A DNA stretch of 6,012 nt from an uncultured Alphaproteobacteria bacterium (GTDB lineage Bacteria > Pseudomonadota > Alphaproteobacteria > Rhizobiales > Hyphomicrobiaceae), in the NCBI GenBank assembly GCA_937950105.1, contig CALFEM010000330.1, positions 1-6,012 of the forward strand, written 5' to 3'. The number at the start of each line of letters is the position of its first letter. Positions within the stretch are counted from its first letter, which is position 1. The notes under the pieces are model-generated. The model ran no database searches and was not told where the DNA came from. It saw only the letters and a program-made list of their open reading frames with translations. Below, one piece after another: positions 1 to 5,965 of the stretch. A program made the position numbers and the translations under genes.

Positions 1-37
1 TAAGTGACTGGAGTTCAGACGTGTGCTCTTCCGATCT
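1..37. other. Illumina TruSeq index-side adapter (non-biological)
   Basis: Positions 4-37 match the reverse complement of the Illumina TruSeq index adapter arm (Read 2 primer side), from GTGACTGGAGTTCAGAC through GCTCTTCCGATCT. The three leading bases TAA are probably the end of the sample index. This is library-construction DNA, and genomic sequence begins at about 38. Any reading frame that starts inside it is artificial. Confidence 0.97.
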
Positions 38-62
38 ACCGTCAACGCATCGACGCGAGACG

Positions 63-1013
63 CTACGGCAGGTACCCCTTATCGAGGTCGAGCGCCTGAC
101 GGGTGAGCGCCTTGCCCTTCGCGTCGAGATGCGCCGCCTTCCAAGCCAGATGCGTGCCGGCTTCCTCCGACGAGCGCGAACGCAGCGTGAGACCGAGCCC
201 CTCGCCCGGCGCGATTGCGATCGGCGACAGCAGCGGAAAATAGAGCTGCTCCCAGTGCGTCGGCTCGGCATCGGGCGCCGTCGACAACGTGACGCTGGCA
301 ACGAGATCCGCCTCCCACCACACCGCGAAGCCGTAGATGGTCGCCGCGCGCGCGAGCTTCCATTGCGCCTCACCCTTGCGCTCGCTCGAGCACGGCCGCG
401 TCAGGTCCGCGGTATCCCAGCAGACCGCGGAAGCACCGCCGTCGAGCAGGTCCGCTGGCAGCACGCGGCGCACGTAGATGTTGTTGAGGCTCATCGTGCG
501 CGCGATCTCGAGATCGATAACGAGGCCGAGGTCACTGCCGACACCGTCCCACGCCAGCAGCTCGTCATGAAACCGAGGCGTGACGACCGGTGCCACGAAC
601 TGGCGCACGCGCGAGGGAATGAGGATGCCGCCGGGCTGCAGGTGCCGCTCGCGCGCATCGTTCATGGTGGCGATGATGTTCTCCTCGAACGCGTAGTTGC
701 CGAGCGTCTCCGAGACGACGACATCGACGCGCGGCGGATCGACCGCCTCGGTGGAGTGACACGGCAGGATGTGGCAGTTGCGCGCGCGATTGCGCTTCAA
801 CACTTCCGCCGCCACCGCCGCCACTTCGGCAACCTCGTAGAGATGCACCTCGCGCGCGCCGAGCCTCGACGCGACGAGGCCGATCAGCCCGGTGCCCGCA
901 CCGATGTCGGCGACCGTCGTCCTGCCCTTCTCGATGACGCGGGCCAACGCCTCCTTGAACGCGCGATTGCGCGGCCGGTCGGCAATGAGCGTGCGGTGAT
1001 ACTCGATGCGCAT
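63..1013 (-). CDS. PRMT-like SAM-dependent methyltransferase
   Basis: Encodes 316 residues; probably transfers methyl from S-adenosylmethionine, and most resembles protein arginine N-methyltransferases (PRMTs). Visible in order: an N-terminal EYHRTLIADRPR segment (5-15) resembling the PRMT SAM-carboxylate helix (Asp12, Arg15); motif I, ADIGAGTGLIG (35-45); an acidic residue after strand 2 (Glu60); a double-E loop, SETLGNYAFEEN (101-112), with Glu102 and Glu111 nine apart as in PRMT1; and PTHWEQ (251-256), matching the PRMT THW loop, followed by a beta-rich C-terminal part. No signal peptide or membrane segment, so cytoplasmic. It starts at ATG 1013; an in-frame TGA lies a few codons upstream with no other start between, so the usual PRMT helix before the SAM site (YFxxY) really is absent. 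No strong Shine-Dalgarno is visible. It lies 19 bp after the SpoU-type gene and is probably last in that operon. The substrate is unknown; arginine on a ribosomal protein is a guess. The family call rests on recalled PRMT1 sequence aligned by eye. Confidence 0.82.
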   Translation of the reverse strand: MRIEYHRTLIADRPRNRAFKEALARVIEKGRTTVADIGAGTGLIGLVASRLGAREVHLYEVAEVAAVAAEVLKRNRARNCHILPCHSTEAVDPPRVDVVVSETLGNYAFEENIIATMNDARERHLQPGGILIPSRVRQFVAPVVTPRFHDELLAWDGVGSDLGLVIDLEIARTMSLNNIYVRRVLPADLLDGGASAVCWDTADLTRPCSSERKGEAQWKLARAATIYGFAVWWEADLVASVTLSTAPDAEPTHWEQLYFPLLSPIAIAPGEGLGLTLRSRSSEEAGTHLAWKAAHLDAKGKALTRQALDLDKGYLP

Positions 1014-1032
1014 GGGACCGTTGCACCCGCCG

Positions 1033-1860
1033 TCAAAGTTTCAGGTGCGGCCCGCGCAACTGGTACAGCACCAGCGCCGTTGCCACCGCGAGATTGAGAC
1101 TGTCGAGCCTGCCGGCCATCGGGATTTTCACGCGCCGCGTGGCGACCGCCGCCAGTTCGTCGGAGAGACCCGGCCCTTCGCTGCCCATCATCAGCAGCAC
1201 GGGACCACGATAGGCCGCCGCGCGGAAATCGTCGCTCGCGTGGAGATGTGTCGCCACCACGTCCCCCGTCCAGCGCTTCAGCCAGTCGAGATACGCGGCG
1301 CGCTCCATGCGCACGATCGGCACGGCGAAGATCGAACCCATGGTGGCGCGCACGCACTCGCGGCTCCATGGATCGCAGCTCTGCCCGACCATGATGATGC
1401 CCTTGGCTCCGACCGCGTCGACGGTGCGCAGGATGGTGCCGAGGTTGCCCGGATCTCGGACTTCTTCCAGCACCAGCCAGACATCCTCTTCCTTCACGTC
1501 ACGTGGTGATGGCGGAGCGGCGAGGCGCTGCTTGAACACCGCGAGCAGAGATTGCGGATTGTCCTTCGCCGCGATCTTGCCGAGCACGGCTTCGCTCACC
1601 GTCAGCACGTCGGCGCCTGCGCCTGCTGCCCATGCGACGAGCCCCTTGGCGATGCCGCCCTCCATCGCCTCGGCGAGACCGAGCAGCAGCACCGGTTGCC
1701 AGCCCGCATCGCGCGCCGTGACGAGGATCGACTGGCCTTCGGCGACGAACAATCCGGTCGCCTTGCGCTCCTTGCGCATCTCCAGCGCGCGCACCGCCTT
1801 GATGCGCTCGTTCTGCAGGCTCGTGATATGCATCGGGGTCTTGTCTTCGCTCCGCATCAC
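1033..1860 (-). CDS. TrmH/SpoU-family RNA 2'-O-methyltransferase
   Basis: Encodes 275 residues of a SPOUT (knotted) RNA ribose 2'-O-methyltransferase, probably acting on 23S rRNA or tRNA; the target nucleotide cannot be read from sequence. The N-terminal part (about 11-85, SLQNERIKAVRALEMRK...FVAEG) matches the SpoU substrate-binding domain. The catalytic domain (about 128-268) carries all three family motifs: motif 1 DPGNLGTILRT (136-146, catalytic Arg145), motif 2 MMGSEGPGL (224-232, Glu228), and motif 3 IPMAGRLDSLNLAVA (246-260, Asn256), which forms the SAM-binding knot. Length is normal for TrmH/RlmB-type enzymes. The start taken is GTG 1860, because GGGAG lies 8 bases upstream. ATG 1857 (second codon) and ATG 1833 (MHITSLQN) are alternatives that leave the domain intact. 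It overlaps the end of the upstream RlmI-like gene by 4 bp, which implies coupled translation. Confidence 0.92.
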   Translation of the reverse strand: MMRSEDKTPMHITSLQNERIKAVRALEMRKERKATGLFVAEGQSILVTARDAGWQPVLLLGLAEAMEGGIAKGLVAWAAGAGADVLTVSEAVLGKIAAKDNPQSLLAVFKQRLAAPPSPRDVKEEDVWLVLEEVRDPGNLGTILRTVDAVGAKGIIMVGQSCDPWSRECVRATMGSIFAVPIVRMERAAYLDWLKRWTGDVVATHLHASDDFRAAAYRGPVLLMMGSEGPGLSDELAAVATRRVKIPMAGRLDSLNLAVATALVLYQLRGPHLKL

Positions 1861-1873
1861 AGGCCGCGCTCCC
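1855..1873 (-). promoter_or_regulatory. Stop-start overlap with internal ribosome binding site
   Basis: On the minus strand the upstream gene ends in TGA (1859-1857), embedded in GTGATG. GTG (1860) and ATG (1857) both open the downstream SpoU-type frame. A GGGAG Shine-Dalgarno (1873-1869) lies inside the last codons of the upstream gene, 8 bases before the GTG and 11 before the ATG. The layout fits termination-reinitiation coupling and favours the GTG start. Confidence 0.7.
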
Positions 1874-2771
1874 AGCGCGTGTAGAGCGAGGTCGGTACGG
1901 CGTAGCGGCCGCTTTGCTCGCGAATGAACAGCTCACCGACCTCGGTGCCGCGACCTTGATTGCCGACGATCTGGTCGACGAGCTGCGCGAAGGCGAGCGT
2001 CGAGGCGCGGATGGCATAGACCGTCAGCACCAGCGCCGCGCGCTCCGGCGCCAGCAGCTTGGCGCAATCACCGAGCAGCGGCGCGAGGTCCTTGAACAGG
2101 TCCCACGTCTCGCCGGTCGGCCCGCGCCCGAACTTCGGCGGATCGACCAGGATGATGTCGTAAGTCTTCCCGCGCCGCACCTCGCGCGCCGTGAACTTCA
2201 CCGCGTCATCGACGATCCAGCGCACCGGCGCCGCGTCGAGCTTCGAGGCCGCCTGGTTGTCGCGCGCCCACTGGATCGCCTTCTTCGAGGCATCGACGTG
2301 CGTGACCTCGGCGCCCGCTGCGACCGCGATCAGGCTCGCCGCGCCGGTGTAGCCGAACAAGTTGAGCACGCGCGGACGCTGATCCGGCGCCGCCGCCTTC
2401 AATCGCTCGATGCGCTCGAGCATCCACTGCCAGTGCGGCAACTGTTCGGGGAAGAGGCCGAGGTGCCAGAGGCCCTGCAGGCGGCACAGAAGGGTGGCGC
2501 CGAGCACACTCACCGGCCAACTTTCCGGCACCGGCTTGTCGACGCGCCAGCGGCCCTTCTCGTCCTCCTCACCCGACGCCGAGAAGACGGCATTGGCCTT
2601 CGCCCAGTCCGCAGGGGAGAGCGCGGGATGCCACAGCGCCTGCGCCTCGGGGCGGTCCACCACGACCTTGCCGAACCGCTCGAGTTTGCGGCCGTGGCCG
2701 GAGTCGAGCAGTGCGTAGTCGCCGAACCCGGACGAGCCGGCGAGCGAGAGGTGATCGAGGGAAATGGGCAT
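1857..2771 (-). CDS. RlmI-like class I SAM-dependent methyltransferase
   Basis: Encodes 304 residues of a Rossmann-fold methyltransferase resembling the catalytic half of the 23S rRNA methyltransferase RlmI (COG1092 type). An N-terminal region of about 130 residues (GDYALLDSGHGRKLERFG..., WRVDKPVPESWPVSV, GLFPEQLPHWQWM) precedes motif I, LNLFGYTGAAS (136-146). Next come a strand-2 acidic residue, Asp160 (THVDASKKAIQWARDNQ), Asp188/Asp189, and motif IV, DPPKFGR (210-216), the usual place of the target base. It is shorter than E. coli RlmI (about 396 residues) and has no N-terminal PUA domain. Its only cysteines are 96 and 236. The stretch after motif IV reads VLTVYAIRAS where E. coli RlmI has a Ser-Cys-Ser, so cytosine-C5 chemistry is doubtful and I give no gene symbol. 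It starts at ATG 2771 with a weak ribosome site. It heads the methyltransferase cluster, after the terminator of the OmpA-like gene. Confidence 0.86.
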   Translation of the reverse strand: MPISLDHLSLAGSSGFGDYALLDSGHGRKLERFGKVVVDRPEAQALWHPALSPADWAKANAVFSASGEEDEKGRWRVDKPVPESWPVSVLGATLLCRLQGLWHLGLFPEQLPHWQWMLERIERLKAAAPDQRPRVLNLFGYTGAASLIAVAAGAEVTHVDASKKAIQWARDNQAASKLDAAPVRWIVDDAVKFTAREVRRGKTYDIILVDPPKFGRGPTGETWDLFKDLAPLLGDCAKLLAPERAALVLTVYAIRASTLAFAQLVDQIVGNQGRGTEVGELFIREQSGRYAVPTSLYTRWERGL

Positions 2772-2814
2772 CGGGCGAGCTTTGCGTCAGGGCTTTGCCG
2801 CGTGAGGGGCGGAA

Positions 2815-2839
2815 CGGCGCCATACCATGGCCGGCGCCG
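2815..2839. repeat. Small inverted repeat in intergenic gap
   Basis: CGGCGCC (2815-2821) and GGCGCCG (2833-2839) form a 7-bp inverted repeat around an 11-base loop containing CCATGG. It lies directly downstream of the strong terminator hairpin and 44 bp before the RlmI-like start. No T tract follows on either strand, so it is not a second classical terminator. The same gap holds GCAAAGC twice at 13-bp spacing on the minus strand (2785-2779 and 2798-2792). I see no convincing promoter here for the methyltransferase cluster. Confidence 0.4.
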
Positions 2840-2872
2840 AAACGGAAACGGGCGGCCACATGGGCCGCCCGT
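2840..2872 (-). terminator. Rho-independent terminator of the OmpA-like gene
   Basis: A perfect 10-bp stem pairs ACGGGCGGCC (2848-2857) with GGCCGCCCGT (2863-2872) around a 5-base loop. Read on the minus strand it lies about 31 bp after the OmpA-like stop codon and is followed by TTTCCGTTT, a broken T tract. It should end the prfB/OmpA-side transcription and separate it from the methyltransferase genes, though some read-through may supply those genes. Confidence 0.78.
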
Positions 2873-2903
2873 GCTCGTCTTGTTTACGCCAGTGATTCCG
2901 ACT

Positions 2904-4412
2904 TTAGCGCTTGCGCACGCTGAGCGCCGTGCGGCGGTTCCTGGCGCGGCCTTCGGGCGTGGCGTTGTCGGCAATCGCGTGCTGCTCGCCATAGCCCTCG
3001 GCGTCGAGGCGCGTCGCAGCAACGCCGAGCGCGACCAGTTCGCTCGCCACGCTCTTGGCGCGGCTGTCGGAGAGCTTCAGGTTGTTCTCGGGGTTGCCGA
3101 CGTTGTCGGTGTAGCCGCCGATCTTCACTTCCGACGTCGGGAACGCCTTCATGATTTCGGCCACCGCCTCCACCTGCGAGCGCGACTCCGGCGTCAGCTC
3201 CGACGATGCCGTCTTGAAGTTGAGGCGGTCGAAGTCGAACCAGGTGCCCTTGTCGATCGGCCGCGAGGTGTCCTCGAGGAACTCGATCAACTGCGCCTCG
3301 ACGCCCTTGGCGGCCATCGAGATGGTCTTGCCGGTCGGCAACGCGAGGCTCATCAGGCCACCCTCACCCGGCTTCAGGCTGCCGAGAACGGAGACCGGCT
3401 TGGCCGGAGCGGCCGGTGCCGGAGCGGGTGCAGCAGCTGGCGGCGGCGCGACAGGCGCTGGCGCCGGTGCCGAAGCGACCGGCTTGGGAGCTTCGACCGG
3501 CTTGGCAGGCGCAGCAGCCGGAGCCGGAGCGGGCTTCGGAGCTTCGGCGACCTTCGGCGCCGCGGCCGGCGGCGCGGCCGGAGCGACCGCCGTTTCGGTG
3601 GCGCGGCGGCACTGGCTGATGCCGAACACGAGGCCGGCGATCACCGCGCCGGTGATGATGAGTCCGAGGATGCTGCCGAGGACCGAACCGCCGCGCGTCT
3701 CGTCGTCATAGACAGGAGCCGGGGCCGGAGCCGCGGCGCGCGCCGCCGGGGCGGCGACATGCGGAGCCGGAGCAGCGGCTGCAACGCGGGCGGGAGCAGC
3801 GGCGGGCGCGGCATTGACGATCGGCGCCGCGGCGGCGGCCATTCCGGCTCCGCCGACGAGGCCGAGAGCCGAGCCGAGCGGACCCGGCAGAGCCTTCATG
3901 ATCGAATTCTTTTCCTGGCCGAGCAGAACGGACAGCCCGGTGCCGGTCATCGAGCTGCCGAGCTTGTTGCCGAGCGCCGCCAGCACCATCGGAGCTGCAA
4001 GTCCGAGCAGCGAACCGGCGGAACCCGGGTGCTTCAGGCCGGCGAGCGAGCCGATGGTCCGGCCGAGGTCACCGATCTTGTTGCCGAACAGCGCGCTGAG
4101 AAGACCGGTGGTGATCGAGCTGAACGGGCCGGAGCCGGCTGCGCCGAGCGTCAGGATCGAGCCGACAGTCGACAGGATTCCGCCGCCCGAGCCGAGCAGC
4201 GAACCGATCGCAGGGTTCTTCGCCATTTCGACGATGTTGCCCATCAGGGTGGAGTTGTTCGCCCACTGCACCATCTGTCCGAGGATCGCCGGGAACGCGG
4301 CGCCGAGCGCCTTGGCGACGCCGGTATCGGTTTCACCAATGGCTTTGCCGGCCGTACGCAGCAGATCGGGTGTCAACAACCCGCTCAGCATGTCCAGTGT
4401 CGTGTTCGACAT
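2904..4412 (-). CDS. DUF937-TM-OmpA family envelope protein
   Basis: Encodes 502 residues. Residues about 1-190 are Gly/Ala/Leu-rich and helical, resembling DUF937 (MSNTTLDMLSGLLTPDLL..., LGAAFPAILGQMVQW, LLGLAAPMVLAALG). An Ala/Pro linker (191-235) leads to one membrane segment (about 244-266, VLGSILGLIITGAVIAGLVF), a second Pro/Ala/Lys linker (272-340), a short conserved block (VEAQLIEFLEDTSRPIDKGTW), and an OmpA-like domain (391-502). The last has FDFDRLNFKTASSEL, GYTDNVG (Asp436), LSDSRAKSV (Arg451), GYGE and NRR (492-494); Asp436 and Arg451 are the usual diaminopimelate-binding pair. With no signal peptide, the likely topology is N-domain in the cytoplasm, inner-membrane anchor, and OmpA domain gripping peptidoglycan in the periplasm (inferred). 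The frame is open to 4541, but ATG 4412 is chosen because MSNTTLDMLSGLL looks like a DUF937 beginning and GGAG (4427-4424) lies 11 bases upstream. The DUF937 role is unknown. Confidence 0.88.
   Translation of the reverse strand: MSNTTLDMLSGLLTPDLLRTAGKAIGETDTGVAKALGAAFPAILGQMVQWANNSTLMGNIVEMAKNPAIGSLLGSGGGILSTVGSILTLGAAGSGPFSSITTGLLSALFGNKIGDLGRTIGSLAGLKHPGSAGSLLGLAAPMVLAALGNKLGSSMTGTGLSVLLGQEKNSIMKALPGPLGSALGLVGGAGMAAAAAPIVNAAPAAAPARVAAAAPAPHVAAPAARAAAPAPAPVYDDETRGGSVLGSILGLIITGAVIAGLVFGISQCRRATETAVAPAAPPAAAPKVAEAPKPAPAPAAAPAKPVEAPKPVASAPAPAPVAPPPAAAPAPAPAAPAKPVSVLGSLKPGEGGLMSLALPTGKTISMAAKGVEAQLIEFLEDTSRPIDKGTWFDFDRLNFKTASSELTPESRSQVEAVAEIMKAFPTSEVKIGGYTDNVGNPENNLKLSDSRAKSVASELVALGVAATRLDAEGYGEQHAIADNATPEGRARNRRTALSVRKR
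3393..3599 (-). repeat. Ala/Pro/Lys low-complexity linker-coding repeat
   Basis: Encodes residues 272-340 of the OmpA-like protein, made of degenerate units such as APKPAPAP, APAKPVEAPKPV and APAPAPVAPPP. The DNA is accordingly an imperfect GCC/CCG-rich repeat. Such linkers span periplasmic distance between a membrane anchor and a wall-binding domain, and usually vary in length between strains. Confidence 0.65.
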
Positions 4413-4739
4413 CGAGAGAACCACTCCGCTTACAAAAAATCCCGCGCTATCGCTCACGAAATGCGACATCGGGTCAACGTCTAACGGCGCTGTCATTAGA
4501 GCAATTCGCGGGACTGTCATTCGTAATCCACAGCGAAACACTCATTTCCGCCGCGATGAAACGCACCTTCCCGCGCGCTTGCCGCAGCGTCCGGCAAGTT
4601 GCCCGCTGATTGAGCGGCCGTGCGCCGTTTCACAGGTTGAGCTGGCTCGTTTCAGACCGCCGCAAGGCGTGCGCAAATCCATGCGGGCGCGCGACCGCCA
4701 GCCTCTGGAGTCGGGCGAACGCCGGTGCGTCGCTCGCGA
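4413..4739. other. Intergenic region between prfB and the OmpA-like gene
   Basis: These 327 bp hold no gene I can support. The half next to the OmpA-like start is visibly richer in A/T than its surroundings and probably holds that gene's promoter. The only loose candidate is TTGACC (4477-4472, minus) with a poor -10 such as GCGATA (4453-4448) 18 bases on. A stem-loop lies at 4578-4598. A 23-codon minus-strand frame (4545-4474) is present but has no good ribosome site or recognisable product. The prfB-proximal 120 bp look like high-GC spacer without a U-tailed terminator. Confidence 0.6.
4578..4598 (-). repeat. Stem-loop downstream of prfB
   Basis: CTTGCCG and CGGCAAG form a perfect 7-bp stem with a 7-base loop, about 140 bp after the prfB stop. 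No run of T follows on the minus strand (the next bases are CGCGCGG), so it is not a standard intrinsic terminator. It could be a processing or Rho-related structure. Confidence 0.4.
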
Positions 4740-5871
4740 TCAGGTGATGTCCTCGACCTCGGCCGGGCCGCCGCCCTTGACGCGTTGCGCCAGCGACGCC
4801 TCGAGGAAGCCGTCGATGTCGCCATCCAGCACGGACGACGGCGTGCCGCTTGTGACACCCGTGCGCAGGTCCTTCACCATCTGATAGGGCTGCAGAACAT
4901 ACGAACGGATCTGGTGGCCCCAGCCGATGTCGGTCTTGCTCGCCGCCTCGGCGTTGGCCTTTTCCTCGCGCTTCTTCAACTCGAGTTCGTAGAGCCGCGA
5001 TTTCAGCATCGCCCAGGCGATGGCGCGGTTCTTGATCTGGCTGCGCTCCTGCTGGCTCGCCACCGCGATGCCGGTCGGGATATGCGTGATGCGCACCGCG
5101 GAGTCGGTCGTGTTGACGTGCTGTCCGCCAGCACCCGACGAGCGGTAGGTGTCGATGCGGCACTCGCTCTCGTTGATCTGGATGTCGATGTTGTCGTCGA
5201 CGACCGGATACACCCACACCGAGGCGAACGACGTGTGACGCCGCGCGTTGGAATCGTAGGGCGAGATGCGCACGAGGCGATGCACGCCGGACTCGGTCTT
5301 GAGCCAGCCGTAGGCGTTCTCGCCCTTGATCTCGAGCGTCGCCGACTTGAGGCCGGCTTCTTCCCCCGGGCTCTGCTCCAGCAGCGACACCTTGAAGCCG
5401 CGCTGCTCCGCCCAGCGCGTATACATGCGCGTCAGCATCTCGGCCCAGTCCTGGCTTTCGGTGCCACCGGCGCCGGCGTGGACTTCGAGGTAGGTGTCGT
5501 TGCCGTCGGCCTCGCCCGAAAGCAGCGCCTCGACGAAGCGGCGCTGCGCATCCTCCTCGAGCTTGCTCAACGCAGCTTCGCCCTCGTCGACGGTCGCCTC
5601 GTCGTCTTCGGCCTCGCCGAGCTCGATCAGCGTGACGCAATCGTCGAGATCGCGCTCGAGCTTGGTGTAGGTCTGCATCGCCTGCTCGAGCTGCTGGCGC
5701 TGACGCATGACCTTCTGCGCCGCCTGCGGGTTGTTCCACAGCGACGGGTCTTCAGCGCGGCGGTTCAGCTCCGCCATGCGGGCTTCGGCGGTATCCCAGT
5801 CAAAGATGCCTCCTCAGGAGGGCCAGTGCCTCCTTGATCGAGTCGACGTTCTTCTGAGCTTCGGCGCGCAT
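4740..5871 (-). CDS. prfB: Peptide chain release factor 2 (programmed +1 frameshift)
   Basis: RF2 recognises UGA and UAA stop codons in the ribosomal A site and triggers peptidyl-tRNA hydrolysis. The gene is in two frames: ATG 5871 opens 23 codons ending CTT TGA (TGA at 5802-5800). A +1 shift that skips T5802 continues [15 protein letters not shown]... to TGA 4742-4740, giving 376 residues, close to E. coli RF2 (365). In full-length numbering, an N-terminal helical (coiled-coil-like) domain spans about 1-115. The codon-recognition motif is SPY (203-205), where E. coli has SPF. The catalytic GGQ is 248-250 in [10 protein letters not shown], with Ser244 where E. coli K-12 has Thr246. GQIRSY-like ([12 protein letters not shown]) and TDIGWG blocks follow, typical of RF2. 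AGGAG (5885-5881) 9 bases upstream supports ATG 5871. An annotator that ignores the shift would start at ATG 5777 and lose 31 residues. Glutamine 250 is the residue PrmC methylates in E. coli RF2. Confidence 0.98.
5800..5814 (-). promoter_or_regulatory. prfB +1 recoding site
   Basis: On the minus strand: AGGAGG (5814-5809), CAT, CTT (5805-5803), TGA (5802-5800), C. This is the autoregulatory slip site known from E. coli (AGGGGG TAT CTT TGA C), with identical three-base spacing between the internal Shine-Dalgarno and the CTT. When RF2 is scarce, the ribosome pauses at UGA, the Leu-tRNA slips from CUU to UUU, and reading resumes at GAC. When RF2 is plentiful, the UGA is read as stop. Here the internal site is a complete anti-Shine-Dalgarno match. 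Confidence 0.96.
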
Positions 5872-5885
5872 CGCGGGCCTCTCCT
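5872..5885 (-). promoter_or_regulatory. prfB ribosome binding site
   Basis: AGGAG at 5885-5881 stands 9 bases before ATG 5871. It fixes the true prfB start in the short first frame rather than at the in-frame ATG 5777 of the main frame, which has only the recoding Shine-Dalgarno some 30 bases upstream. Confidence 0.8.
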
Positions 5886-5917
5886 GACGAAAGCGGAAAA
5901 TCGTGAATGGGCGGCAA

Positions 5918-5946
5918 CCTATAGAGGCCGCGCTGTGCCCTGTAAA
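5918..5946 (-). promoter_or_regulatory. Probable sigma70-type promoter of prfB
   Basis: On the minus strand TTTACA (5946-5941, five of six to TTGACA) is followed after 17 bases by TATAGG (5923-5918, sharing TATA with TATAAT). Transcription would begin near 5911, leaving a leader of about 40 bases that includes the AGGAG site. A longer transcript from an upstream gene outside the insert cannot be excluded. Confidence 0.55.
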
Positions 5947-5965
5947 CGCAGACAGAGGATGCGGT

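Noticed and set aside
21..1097. A 358-codon plus-strand frame at the left end
   Set aside because: It begins inside the Illumina adapter and is the arginine-rich antisense shadow of the PRMT-like gene.
3393..3842. GC-rich repetitive block as a possible CRISPR or tandem-repeat array
   Set aside because: The repetition is degenerate Ala/Pro codons in frame with a protein linker; there is no fixed repeat or spacer.
1914..4484. An 856-codon open frame on the plus strand opposite the envelope gene and the RlmI-like gene
   Set aside because: Its translation is Arg/Ala/Glu-rich with long RRR/SRSR runs, as expected opposite high-GC coding DNA. The minus-strand genes beneath it have clear domain motifs.
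4413..4541. In-frame 43-codon extension of the OmpA-like protein
   Set aside because: MSNTTLDMLSGLL at 4412 has a GGAG upstream and looks like a DUF937 start. The extension has no domain character and lies in the lower-GC spacer.
4474..4545. 23-codon minus-strand frame as a possible leader peptide
   Set aside because: No good Shine-Dalgarno, no stalling or repeat-codon pattern, and no recognised peptide; it overlaps the possible promoter.
5800..5802. In-frame TGA near the start of prfB as a sign of a pseudogene
   Set aside because: It is the regulated stop of the conserved CTT-TGA-C slip site with AGGAGG upstream, not a disabling mutation.
4725..5837. A 370-codon plus-strand frame opposite prfB
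   Set aside because: Shadow frame; the opposite strand is unambiguous RF2 with GGQ and a recoding site.
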